Assembly (NCBI RefSeq): GCF_005517195.1 | Contig: NZ_CP040244.1 | Coordinates: 1,320,001-1,384,000 of the forward strand | Reading direction: 5' to 3' | DNA from: Streptomyces vilmorinianum | GTDB lineage: Bacteria > Actinomycetota > Actinomycetes > Streptomycetales > Streptomycetaceae | Length of the DNA stretch: 64,000 bases | Part shown: positions 26,227 through 34,384 of the stretch, one piece after another | How positions within the stretch are numbered: position 1 is the stretch's first letter | Layout of the letters: each line of letters begins with the position of its first letter | Made by a program: the position numbers and the translations under genes | Notes under the pieces: model-generated | The model's input: the letters and a program-made list of their open reading frames with translations, nothing else | What the model was told of the DNA's origin: nothing | Databases searched by the model: none

Positions 26227-27564
26227 TTACTTCGCCTGCGCGATGTCGCGGTCGATCTGGGCCGCGGTCTCCTCAAGGCCCTTCTTCAGGTCCTGCACCT
26301 GGCCCTTCTCGTACTTCTGGGCGAAGTCCTGGAAGGTGTCCTGGTACGTGGAGCCGTTCACCGCGCCGTCGGAGGTGGTGGACTCGGGGTGCTGGGCGAT
26401 GTCCAGGAAGGTCTTGAACCGGTCGTCGAACGTCAGGTTCGGGGACTTCAGGGCCTCCAGGGTGGAGGGGACGTTGCCGATGCCGTTGGCGAAGTTCACG
26501 ACGGCCTCGGTGTCCATGGTCATGTACTTGACCAGTTCCCAGGCCGCGTTCTGCTTCTTGCTCTGCGGGGCGATGCCGATGATCGTGCCGGAGAGGTAGC
26601 CCTTCCCGTACTCGGCCACCTCGTCGTCCGCGACCGGCAGCGGCGCGACGCCAACCTCGAAGCCGACCTTGGCGTCCTTGATGAAGTTCAGCCGCCACTC
26701 GCCGTCGAGCTGCATGGCGACCTGGCCGGTGTGGAAGGGGTGCTTGGCGCCCCACTCGTCACCGAAGGTGGTGCGGTACTTGTCCAGTCTGGCGAATCCG
26801 CCCAGGCCGTCGACCAGCGACTTCTGGTACGTCAGCATCTCGGCGAAGGCCGGGTCCTTGGCGAGGTTCGACTTGCCGTTCGCGTCGAAGTACGTGTGGT
26901 CCCACTGCGACATGTAGTGGGACGGGACCGTCTCGTAGCCGAGGTAGTTCGGCATGAAGCCGAGCTGCTCGTAGGAGTCGCCCTTCTCCTTGGTCAGCTT
27001 CTTCGCCACTTCTCCGAACTCCGACCAGGTCTTCGGCGGGGCGGTGATGCCGGCCGCCTTGAAGGCGTCCTTGTTGTAGTAGAGCCCGTACGCGTCGGAG
27101 AGCAGCGGCAGCGAGCAGCGCTTGCCCTCGAACTGGGTGTAGTCCTGGAGGACCTTGGAGAAGGTCTTGTCCAGGTCCACCTTGTCCTTCTCCAGGAACG
27201 GCTTCAGGTCCGCGAGCGCGCCGGAGGCGCAGAACTTGCCGACGTTGGCCGTGGTGAAGGAGGCGGCCACGTCGGGCCCGTTCGAACCGCCCGCGCGCAG
27301 CGCCTGGTTGAGCTTGTCGTCGTTGATGTTGCCGACGACCTTCACCTTGATGTTCGGGTGCGCCTTCTCGAAGCGGGCGACGTTCTCCTTGATCGCCTTG
27401 ACCTCGGTGGGCGCCGACCAGCCGTGCCAGAAGGTGATCTCGGTCCTGGCGTCGGGGTCGTCGCTCGCGGTGTTCTGGGCGGAGCCGGTACAGGCGGAGG
27501 CGAGGAGCGCTATCGAGGCGGTGGCGGCGAGCGCGACGGCGGCTCTGCGCGGGCGTGCGGGCAT
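26227..27564 (-). CDS. csnE: sugar ABC transporter substrate-binding lipoprotein
   Basis: This 445-residue family 1 extracellular binding protein has a lipoprotein signal ending LLASAC (Cys 25 would be lipidated). ITFWHGWSAPTE, KVKVVGNIND, LYYNKDAFKAAGI and WELVKYMT blocks are typical of CUT1 binding proteins. It should deliver oligosaccharides to the two permeases. ATG 27564 has AGGGAG nine bases upstream. It is separated from csnR by 71 bases that contain no palindrome, so it is probably read through from the csnR promoter. Confidence 0.94.
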   Translation of the reverse strand: MPARPRRAAVALAATASIALLASACTGSAQNTASDDPDARTEITFWHGWSAPTEVKAIKENVARFEKAHPNIKVKVVGNINDDKLNQALRAGGSNGPDVAASFTTANVGKFCASGALADLKPFLEKDKVDLDKTFSKVLQDYTQFEGKRCSLPLLSDAYGLYYNKDAFKAAGITAPPKTWSEFGEVAKKLTKEKGDSYEQLGFMPNYLGYETVPSHYMSQWDHTYFDANGKSNLAKDPAFAEMLTYQKSLVDGLGGFARLDKYRTTFGDEWGAKHPFHTGQVAMQLDGEWRLNFIKDAKVGFEVGVAPLPVADDEVAEYGKGYLSGTIIGIAPQSKKQNAAWELVKYMTMDTEAVVNFANGIGNVPSTLEALKSPNLTFDDRFKTFLDIAQHPESTTSDGAVNGSTYQDTFQDFAQKYEKGQVQDLKKGLEETAAQIDRDIAQAK

Positions 27565-27635
27565 GACGAAGTCTCCCTGTGGCGGAGGGGGTTACGGGGG
27601 AAGGGGAACTGCCGGGTGAAGCGGTACGAGAGGCT

Positions 27636-28850
27636 CTACCGGGACGTGTCGAAGACCTCGTCGCGGGTGGCGGTGAGGGCGCGCTCCAGCGCCCCGCGCA
27701 GCACGGGGTCCTCGGACACCTCCCCGAGGACGAGCCGGGGCCGGGAGGCGGCGAGTTCGGCCAGCTCGGACTGGACGCGCTCGCGCAGGGGTTCCCCGCC
27801 GGCGACGATCACCGCGCCGGACAGGACGAGGAGTTCGGGGTCGAGTACGGCGACGAGGGAGGCGAGACCGGTGGCGAGGCGCTCGGCGTACTGGTCGAGG
27901 AGCGCCGCGTACCGGGGGTCGTCGCCGTGGTGGGCGGCGGCGTGGGCGAGCAGTCCGGTCGCGGTGGCGACGTAGGGCTGCTCGGGGGTCTCGATGCCGA
28001 GCGCCCGGGCGATCCGGGGCACGGACTGGACACCGGCGAGTTCCTGGAAGCCGCCGGAGTTGGCCTTGGTGACCTGTCGTACGAGCGGGGTGCCCGGCAC
28101 GGGCAGGAAGCCGACCTCGCCGGCGCCGCCGGTGAAGCCGCGGTGGAGCCGTCCGCCGAGGACGAGGGCGGCGCCGAGGCCCTCCTCGTTCCACAGCAGG
28201 ACGAAGTCCTCGTGGCCGCGGGCGGCGCCGAGGCGCTGCTCGGCGAGGGCGGCGAGGTTGACGTCGTTCTCGTACTCGAAGGGCATCGGGAGCACGGCCG
28301 CCAGCTCCGCGAGGAGCGTGGGGGAGTGCCAGCCGGGCAGGTGGGAGGCGTACCGCAGCCGCCCGGTGGCCGGGTCGAAGGCGCCGGGGGTGCCGATGAC
28401 GAGCCGGTGGACCTCGGCCCGGGTGATCCCGGCGTCCTTGACGGCGCCGTCGAGGGCGGTGGTGACCTGCCGTACGACACCCTCGGCGGCCCGGCCCGGG
28501 GTGGGGAGCTCGAACTCGCCGACGACCTCGCCCGTGATGTCGGCGACGGCGGCGCGGATCCGGTGCGGGGTCACATCGAGTCCGGCGGCGAAGGCGGCCC
28601 GGGCGTTGACCGCGTACAGCTGCGCGCTGGGTCCCGGCCGGCCCGCGGTGGTGCCGGTGACGACGACGAGCCCCGCGGCTTCGAGCCGGGCGAGCAGCTG
28701 TGAGGCGGTCGGCTTGGAGAGGCCGGTGAGCTTGCCGATCCGGGTACGGGACAGGGTCCCGTGCTCCAGGAGCAGATCGAGGGCGGCGCGGTCGTTCATG
28801 GCCCGCAGCACGCGCGGGGTGCCGGGGGTTCCCGGGGTCGTACCGGCCAT
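27636..28850 (-). CDS. csnR: ROK-family transcriptional regulator (CsnR-like)
   Basis: This 404-residue regulator has an N-terminal winged helix-turn-helix (SRTRIGKLTGLSKPTASQLLARLE, about residues 34-57) joined to a ROK sugar-binding domain (GLDVTPHRIRAAV, GTPGAFD, YENDVNLAALAE, GEVGFLPV). ROK repressors release DNA on binding a sugar or phosphosugar. Start ATG 28850 follows the conserved length; the frame is open to 28922. A perfect 15-bp palindrome lies 76 bases upstream. Order csnR-E-F-G-H-K on one strand matches the chitosan-oligosaccharide uptake operon of S. coelicolor. Confidence 0.9.
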   Translation of the reverse strand: MAGTTPGTPGTPRVLRAMNDRAALDLLLEHGTLSRTRIGKLTGLSKPTASQLLARLEAAGLVVVTGTTAGRPGPSAQLYAVNARAAFAAGLDVTPHRIRAAVADITGEVVGEFELPTPGRAAEGVVRQVTTALDGAVKDAGITRAEVHRLVIGTPGAFDPATGRLRYASHLPGWHSPTLLAELAAVLPMPFEYENDVNLAALAEQRLGAARGHEDFVLLWNEEGLGAALVLGGRLHRGFTGGAGEVGFLPVPGTPLVRQVTKANSGGFQELAGVQSVPRIARALGIETPEQPYVATATGLLAHAAAHHGDDPRYAALLDQYAERLATGLASLVAVLDPELLVLSGAVIVAGGEPLRERVQSELAELAASRPRLVLGEVSEDPVLRGALERALTATRDEVFDTSR

Positions 28851-28925
28851 TGCGGATGCACCTGCCCTTCGGCTCTGGACGGGGTCATTCTGCGGCCCCG
28901 GGGCCTTCTCACCCAACTGCACTGT

Positions 28926-28940
28926 TAGGAAAGTTTCCTA
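28926..28940. promoter_or_regulatory. perfect 15-bp palindrome, candidate CsnR operator
   Basis: TAGGAAA-G-TTTCCTA is a perfect inverted repeat with a one-base centre. It lies upstream of csnR, with no second copy before csnE. It closely resembles the AGGAAA/TTTCCT operators described for ROK repressors of chitosan and sugar genes in Streptomyces. It would control the whole csnR-K operon by autoregulation. Confidence 0.75.
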
Positions 28941-28997
28941 TTCGGTTGGGAGGACCGTAGGACGGGCGTCACCGGGGCGTCAATACCCGCGGACGCG

Positions 28998-29041
28998 CGA
29001 CGCCCCCGAAGGCGACCAAAGCGTTACCTGCGGGGGCGTCG
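28998..29041 (-). terminator. hairpin downstream of the MscS gene
   Basis: Arms CGACGCCCCCG (28998-29008) and CGGGGGCGTCG (29031-29041) pair perfectly over 11 bp with a 22-base loop. Three tandem GGGGCGTC units (29033-29056) abut the stem on the gene side. No T-tract. Confidence 0.5.
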
Positions 29042-29056
29042 GGGCGTCGGGGCGTC
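29033..29056. repeat. GGGGCGTC octamer x3
   Basis: Three perfect tandem copies of GGGGCGTC lie just past the MscS stop codon; the first copy forms part of the right arm of the adjacent hairpin. Confidence 0.85.
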
Positions 29057-29068
29057 GGTAGGGATGCG

Positions 29069-30136
29069 CTACTTGGAGAGGTCCGTCTTGGCCGCGGGGA
29101 TCGGGGCCGCCGCCGCGCCCTGCGGGGAGGTCGGCGAGGCGAAGGCCGAGGGGGCCGCCATGGACGCCGTCGGGTCAGGAGCGGACTCCTCCGCCTGGGC
29201 CGGGACACCGCCGACGATAAGGATCCCGGCCGCGTCCAGCGCGCGCTTGATCCGCCAGCGCAGCTCGCGCTCGACGCCCAGGGCCTTGCCCGGCATCGTC
29301 TTCGCCGAGACACGGATCGTCATGGAGTCGAGCAGCACCTCGTTGAGGCCGAGGATCTCCACCGGGCCCCACAGCCGCTCGTTCCAGGGCTCTTCCTTCG
29401 CCATGGCGGCCCCAGCCTCCTCGATCACCGACCGCACCTGGTCCAGGTCCTCCGTCGGCCGGACCGTGACGTCCACGCCCGCCGTCGCCCAGCCCTGGGA
29501 GAGGTTGCCGATCCGCTTGATCTCGCCGTTACGTACGTACCAGATCTCGCCGTCGACTCCGCGTAGCTTCGTCACCCGCAGACCGACCTCTATGACCTCG
29601 CCGGAGGCCACGCCCGCGTCGATCGAGTCGCCGACGCCGTACTGGTCCTCCAGGATCATGAAGACACCGGACAGGAAGTCCGTGACCAGGTTCCGGGCGC
29701 CGAAGCCGATCGCGACACCGGCGACACCCGCGGAGGCGAGCAGCGGCGCCAGGTCGATCTTGAAGGCGCCCAGGATCATCAGCCCGGCCGTGCCCAGGAT
29801 CAGGAAGGACGCGACCGAGCGCAGCACCGACCCGATCGCCTCGGATCGCTGCCGCCGCCGCTCGGCATTGACCAGCAGGCCGCCGAGCGCCGTGCCCTCC
29901 ACCGCCTGGGCCGAGCGGTTCATCCGCGCTATCAGCTTCGTCAGGGCACGGCGGATCGCCATCCGCAGGAGCAGGGCGACGATCAGGATGAGGAGGATGC
30001 GCAGGCCGGTGTTCAGCCAGGTGGACCAGTTCTCCTCCACCCAGCCTGCGGCGTTCGTCGCCTTCTCCGCGGCCTCGTCCAGGGTGACGGGGACGGCTTG
30101 CGGATCTTCGGCGGTCAGCAGGGCGGACCAGGACAC
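29069..30136 (-). CDS. MscS-family mechanosensitive ion channel
   Basis: This 355-residue channel has a first helix at about residues 43-62 and a second at about 105-125. The pore-lining helix and MscS core follow (LASAGVAGVAIGFGARNLVTDFLSGVFMILEDQYGVGD), then the beta domain (VIEVGLRVTKLRGVDGEIWYVRNGEI). It opens under membrane tension and releases solutes on hypo-osmotic shock. The C-terminal 50 residues are an Ala/Pro-rich tail. GTG 30136 is seven bases after GGAGG; the upstream TTG at 30142 is too close to that site. Single-gene unit, divergent from the HNH gene. Confidence 0.93.
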   Translation of the reverse strand: MSWSALLTAEDPQAVPVTLDEAAEKATNAAGWVEENWSTWLNTGLRILLILIVALLLRMAIRRALTKLIARMNRSAQAVEGTALGGLLVNAERRRQRSEAIGSVLRSVASFLILGTAGLMILGAFKIDLAPLLASAGVAGVAIGFGARNLVTDFLSGVFMILEDQYGVGDSIDAGVASGEVIEVGLRVTKLRGVDGEIWYVRNGEIKRIGNLSQGWATAGVDVTVRPTEDLDQVRSVIEEAGAAMAKEEPWNERLWGPVEILGLNEVLLDSMTIRVSAKTMPGKALGVERELRWRIKRALDAAGILIVGGVPAQAEESAPDPTASMAAPSAFASPTSPQGAAAAPIPAAKTDLSK

Positions 30137-30382
30137 GTACAAACCTCCAGGCGTGACGTTCGCAGAACATCCACACTATCGGGGCATCGGATGTGCTCCC
30201 GTTGCCCTGTTCGAGGGAGAGACGGACCTCACCCGGGGATGAACCAGGAGTCGATGCCGTGTGGTCGAGAACACTTCAAGCCCGTTACCGGTACGTGGTG
30301 GCGCTCCGACCAGGCATGAGGAGAGACTGAGAGCAGTTCGTCCCGGCGCGAGCCACGCGCCGCCGGCGTATAGGAGGCATCC

Positions 30383-30946
30383 GTGCCGCATGTCCTGGTC
30401 CTCAACGCGTCGTACGAGCCCCTCGGCGTCGTACCGCTCCGCCGCGCGCTCGTCCTCGTCCTCGAGAACAAGGCACTCTGCCTCGAGGAGTCCGGCGCCT
30501 TCCTGCACAGCGAGACCCGCGTCATCCCCGCACCGAGTGTGGTCCGGCTGAAGCGGTTCGTGCGGGTCCCCTACCGGGGGCCCGTTCCTCTGACCCGCAG
30601 AGCCCTGTTCGCCCGCGACGGCGGACGATGCATGTACTGCGGTGGCGTCGCAACCAGCGTCGACCACGTGATTCCGCGCAGCCGCGGGGGTACGCACGCC
30701 TGGGAGAACGTCGTGGCGGCCTGCCGCCGCTGCAATCATGTGAAGGCCGACCGTCACCTGCGCGAGCTGGGCTGGCGGCTACGGCACCAGCCCGCGCCGC
30801 CGACCGGCCTGGCCTGGCGCATCATCGGGACCGGACACCGGGACCCGCGCTGGCTTCCGTACTTGCAGCCGTACGGCGCGGACGACGTGATGGCCCGGAT
30901 CGACGCCGTCTCCACACACCCCACGGGGGCTGTGAAGACGGCGTGA
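30383..30946 (+). CDS. HNH endonuclease
   Basis: This 187-residue protein has an N-terminal domain (VLVLNASYEPLGVVPLRRAL) shared by a widespread actinobacterial HNH family, and a C-terminal HNH finger. The finger has CMYCG, the catalytic DHVIPRSRGG, an Asn in AWENVVAAC, and CRRCNHVKAD. The two CxxC pairs should bind zinc. It is a metal-dependent nuclease whose cellular role is not known. GTG 30383 has AGGAGG five bases upstream. It is convergent with the GH84-like gene. Confidence 0.92.
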   Translation: MPHVLVLNASYEPLGVVPLRRALVLVLENKALCLEESGAFLHSETRVIPAPSVVRLKRFVRVPYRGPVPLTRRALFARDGGRCMYCGGVATSVDHVIPRSRGGTHAWENVVAACRRCNHVKADRHLRELGWRLRHQPAPPTGLAWRIIGTGHRDPRWLPYLQPYGADDVMARIDAVSTHPTGAVKTA

Positions 30947-30966
30947 GAGCCGGGCCTTCGTCGTAC

Positions 30967-30993
30967 GGGGGCGCCGCCTGACCGGGCGCCCCC
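30967..30993. terminator. GC hairpin between convergent HNH and GH84-like genes
   Basis: Perfect 9-bp arms GGGGGCGCC and GGCGCCCCC with a 9-base loop fill the 47-bp gap between two convergent stop codons, so it probably terminates both. Confidence 0.7.
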
Positions 30994-33900
30994 TCAGTCC
31001 TGGGGCTGCTCGGGCGGGGTCGGCTGCTCGGGCTGTGGCGGCTGCGCCGGTGGTTCGGGCTGCTGCGGCGGGGCGACGGCGTACGTCTCCACCGACCAGA
31101 GCGAGTAGCCGAACCGTGTCGCCCGCGCGTCGCCCTGGACCCGCAGGAAGCGGGTGTCCGCCGCGTCCATGCGGACCGTCTCGCGGCCGCCACGGCCGTC
31201 GGCGACGGTCGCGGCCGTACGCCACGTACGGCCGTCGGCGGAGACCTGGATGCGGTAGCGGGAGGCGTACGCGTCCTGCCAGTGGAGGACCACCTGGCCT
31301 ATCCGGGCCGGCTCGGGGAGTTCCAGCTGCCACCAGGCGCCGTCCTCGGCCGGGGAGGACCAGCGGGTGGCGGGATCGCCGTCCACGGCCGAGACCGCGG
31401 GGAAGTCCGGTGTCTCGTCGCCGGAGGACGAGGCCGTCGCGGCGCGCGCCAGGTCGGGGCCCGCCGTGCGCGGGAAGGCGCGGACCGTCAGGACCCGCTC
31501 CTCGCCCGCGAACGACACCGGCACCTGGTACGAGCCCGCCGGCACGTCCGGAGCGACCGACACCTCCAGCGGGACGGTCGTACGCGTACCGCGCGGCACC
31601 CGGGCCTCCTTCGGGAGCCGCACCTCGATCCCCTTCGGCGCCCGCGCCGTCAGCGCCCCGCGCACCTCCTCGGCGCGCCGGCCCACCAGGTGCACGTCCA
31701 CCCGCTGCGCGCGGCCGCCGATCTCGGCGTCCGTCTCGCCACGGGCCAGCTCCAGCTCGGCGCGCGGCTCGTCGGCGAACCAGGGCACCAGGGAGCGCAC
31801 CGCGGGCGCGGCGCCCCGGCCGCCCTGCCACACGACCCGGACCGCGTCCGCACGCAGCCCCTTCACATCCGCCTGCGTCCAGCCCGACGGGGACACCGGG
31901 CCCAGCGGCCGCCAGCCCTCGCCCGGGACGTACGCCTCCACCCGCGCCGACTCGCCCGAGCCCGGCTCCGTCATCACCGTCACCGTCTCGACCGGCCGCG
32001 AACGGTCCAGCCGTACGGTGTACGCGTCCTGCTCCCGGTCCGCCCGCCGTCCCGCCCGCTGCTCGCGGTCCGCGCCGGTCCAGGCCGCCGACTCGGCCAC
32101 CGCGCGCGTGAGGAAGGGATCGAGGACGCCCTTGCCGACGGTCGCCTCGCTCGCCTTCAGCGCCTCGCGCAGCGGCTCGAGCCGCAGTTGGGACTGCCAG
32201 GCCCCCGCGCCGTCGCCGCGGGCCTGGGCGAGCAGCATGTCGACCGCCGTCTCGCCCGCGAGGCCGTAGCGCGACAGCTGCTCCAGCCAGGGCCGTACCT
32301 CGTCGTCCAGGGTGCCGTCCGCCGTCGCCGTCAGCCGCTGGGGCGCCTCCCGCATCACGGTGAACGCGGCCCGCAGCTCGCGCGCCGCCTTCTCCCGCGC
32401 GGCCGGGTCCTGGGTCGTACGGCTGCTCCAGAACGCGGCCATCAGCGGCTTGAGATACGCCGACTCGCCCGCCGGGTCCAGGATCGACGAGGCGTCGTTG
32501 CCGGCCAGGGCGCGCAGCGCCTCGCGCGCCGCCGGGTTCGGCCCGGCCAGCTCGTCGACGGCGGCGTGCCAGGACTCCCGCGGCCGGTAACCCTTCGGGT
32601 TCCAGGCGTAGTCCGCGGCGGTGAACAGCGGGATGCGGGAGACCGCCGCCTGCTCCATCGCGTTGGCGAGGAACGCGGCGGAGCCGGCCGCCACGGCCGG
32701 CTCGCGGCCCGTGGCCGGCCCGAGGAAGAGCCGGTCCCGGGCGTAGTCGTTGACCGGGTAGTTGTCCATGGTGACCAGCGGGTGGCGCAGCGCGTCCCGC
32801 GCGCCGGCCAGTTCCCGCCCGGTGATCGTGCGCGGGACGGCCCCGACACCCGTCCAGGCGACCTGCACCCGGTCGTCGAGCTCGGCGGCGAGCGCCGTGC
32901 GGTACTCGGTCGCGCCGTCCTGGTAGAACTCCGTCGGCATCAGGGTCAGCGGCTCCGCGCCCGGGTACCGGTCGCCGAGATGCCGGGCCACCGCGCTCGC
33001 CACGCGCGCGTGGGCGGCGGCCGCCGCCTCGGGCCCGCGCCCGAAGGTGTCCGCGTCCTTCGAGCAGTGCCACTCGCTGTAGCTGACGTCCTGGAACTGC
33101 AGCTGGAAGGAGCGCACCCCCAGCGCCCACATCGCGTCGATCTTGCGGGTGAGCGCCTTCACGTCCTCGTCCGAGGCCAGGCACATGGACTGGGCGGGAG
33201 CCACGGCCCAGGCGAGGGTCACATGGTTGGCGCGCGCCCGCTCGGCGAGCGCGCGGAAGGCGGCGCGCTGCTCGGCCGGGTAGGGCTCGCGCCACTGGGT
33301 CTGGCGGTACGGGTCGTCACCGGGCGCGTAGAGGTACCGGTTCTGCTTGGTGCGGCCCATGAAGTCGAGCTGGGCGAGGCGCTGTTCCTGGCTCCAGGGG
33401 CGGCCGTAGAACCCTTCGGTCAGGCCGCGCACGGCGGTGCCGGGCCAGTCGCGGACGACGACACCGGGGATCCGCCGCTCGGCGTCGATCAGCTGACGAA
33501 GCGTCTGGACGCCGTGGAACAGGCCGTCCTCGCCGACACCGTCCAGGGCGACCGTGTCCCGGCCCTGGACGCGGCCGGTCGCCAGCCGGTAGCCGCCGCG
33601 CGGCAGGTCGGCCCGCTCGGGCACGCGCAGCGCCCGCAGGGCCTCGCCGGAGGCGGTGTAGCCCGCGCGGATCACGGTCCCGCCGCCGGGCAGGGAGGTG
33701 TGGACGGTCCGCACCCCCGCCGCCCGCAGGACCTCGCGCAGCGCGGCGACGGCGTACGGATCGGCGTCGGCGTCCGTGAGCAGCGTCACCTCCTCGCCGA
33801 GCGGCACCGCGGGACCCGCCGCCTTCGCCGACTGCGGGCGCGGCCAGACCGAGGGGACCGCCCCCTGCTCGTCGGGGGCGGTGACGGGGGAGAGCGGCGC

Positions 33901-33996
33901 CGCCTGGGCGAGGCCGGGCACGCCGCCGCCGAGGAGACCACCGATCACCGCGGCGGCCACGGCCGTCGCGGTCCGCTTCCTGCGCCCGAGGTGCAC
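30994..33996 (-). CDS. secreted GH84-like beta-N-acetylglucosaminidase with F5/8C domain
   Basis: This 1000-residue exported protein has a signal peptide (RKRTATAVAAAVIGGLLGGG...AQA), a GH20/84 N-terminal helper domain (about 45-170), and a GH84 barrel (about 170-460: GLTEGFYGRPWSQEQR, YLYAPGDDPYRQ). A helical domain, an NPCBM-like beta domain (PAGSYQVPVSF), an F5/8 type C sugar-binding domain (about 840-975) and a Pro/Gln-rich tail follow. GH84 enzymes remove beta-GlcNAc by substrate-assisted catalysis using two adjacent Asp. Here the equivalent motif reads LQFQDVS, so the first Asp is Gln. GTG 33996 has AAAGGAG upstream. It stands alone, divergent from malQ. Confidence 0.85.
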   Translation of the reverse strand: MHLGRRKRTATAVAAAVIGGLLGGGVPGLAQAAPLSPVTAPDEQGAVPSVWPRPQSAKAAGPAVPLGEEVTLLTDADADPYAVAALREVLRAAGVRTVHTSLPGGGTVIRAGYTASGEALRALRVPERADLPRGGYRLATGRVQGRDTVALDGVGEDGLFHGVQTLRQLIDAERRIPGVVVRDWPGTAVRGLTEGFYGRPWSQEQRLAQLDFMGRTKQNRYLYAPGDDPYRQTQWREPYPAEQRAAFRALAERARANHVTLAWAVAPAQSMCLASDEDVKALTRKIDAMWALGVRSFQLQFQDVSYSEWHCSKDADTFGRGPEAAAAAHARVASAVARHLGDRYPGAEPLTLMPTEFYQDGATEYRTALAAELDDRVQVAWTGVGAVPRTITGRELAGARDALRHPLVTMDNYPVNDYARDRLFLGPATGREPAVAAGSAAFLANAMEQAAVSRIPLFTAADYAWNPKGYRPRESWHAAVDELAGPNPAAREALRALAGNDASSILDPAGESAYLKPLMAAFWSSRTTQDPAAREKAARELRAAFTVMREAPQRLTATADGTLDDEVRPWLEQLSRYGLAGETAVDMLLAQARGDGAGAWQSQLRLEPLREALKASEATVGKGVLDPFLTRAVAESAAWTGADREQRAGRRADREQDAYTVRLDRSRPVETVTVMTEPGSGESARVEAYVPGEGWRPLGPVSPSGWTQADVKGLRADAVRVVWQGGRGAAPAVRSLVPWFADEPRAELELARGETDAEIGGRAQRVDVHLVGRRAEEVRGALTARAPKGIEVRLPKEARVPRGTRTTVPLEVSVAPDVPAGSYQVPVSFAGEERVLTVRAFPRTAGPDLARAATASSSGDETPDFPAVSAVDGDPATRWSSPAEDGAWWQLELPEPARIGQVVLHWQDAYASRYRIQVSADGRTWRTAATVADGRGGRETVRMDAADTRFLRVQGDARATRFGYSLWSVETYAVAPPQQPEPPAQPPQPEQPTPPEQPQD

Positions 33997-34063
33997 GTGG
34001 GACTCCTTTGTCACGAGTGGATCACGAGCCCACCACCCGGCTGACGAGGGTGTCAATGCAGGT

Positions 34064-34128
34064 GGCCGAAGTGTCTGCTTTGCCCGGTCCGCTTTCGGCG
34101 AGGTGGCGTCCTTTGGCCAACTTCGGCC
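34064..34128. promoter_or_regulatory. spaced inverted repeat in GH84/malQ intergenic region
   Basis: GGCCGAAGT (34064-34072) and its exact complement ACTTCGGCC (34120-34128) flank 47 bases in the divergent promoter region. A small palindrome TTGGCCAA (34113-34120) adjoins the second. Possible operator pair; no regulator gene is adjacent. Confidence 0.35.
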
Positions 34129-34197
34129 GGTAAAACGGGGTGGTGTGGGTAGGGCTGAGTCGTTGTTCCACCTGTCGAGACGAACCGGGAGACCCCC

Positions 34198-34383
34198 GTG
34201 GCCGCGACCACCCCCCTTTCCGTGCAGATACGCGTACCGAAACAGGGCCCGCTCACGAGCGAACCGCCCCTTGCCGACGCCGCCCCTCTCACCAGCGAGC
34301 CGCCCATGACCCAGGCGGCCCCTCTCACCAGCGAACCCACCGCCCCCGGCACCGCGGGCGGCACGGAGTCCCCCGGAGTGTGA
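34198..34383 (+). CDS. small repeat protein upstream of malQ
   Basis: This 61-residue ORF is of no known family. GTG 34198 has GGGAG six bases upstream. The C-terminal two-thirds consist of three 12-residue units starting PLTSEP (residues 18-29, 30-41, 42-53), encoded by a 36-bp tandem repeat. Differences between the copies of PLTSEP are all third-position and silent (CCG/CCT, ACG/ACC, GAA/GAG), and GC3 is high, as expected for real coding sequence. The product is Pro/Thr/Ser/Glu-rich and probably disordered. It ends one base before the malQ start, so the two are likely translationally coupled. It could be a leader whose only role is to couple translation. Confidence 0.5.
   Translation: MAATTPLSVQIRVPKQGPLTSEPPLADAAPLTSEPPMTQAAPLTSEPTAPGTAGGTESPGV
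34249..34356 (+). repeat. 36-bp in-frame tandem repeat x3
   Basis: Units begin at 34249, 34285 and 34321. The first 18 bases of each are best conserved (encoding PLTSEP), with the second half diverging toward the third copy. Confidence 0.85.
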
Positions 34384-34384
34384 C

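Noticed and set aside
34053..34364. Minus-strand 103-codon frame across the 36-bp repeat
   Set aside because: Silent differences between repeat copies favour the plus-strand frame; the minus frame has no ribosome site and covers the GH84 promoter.
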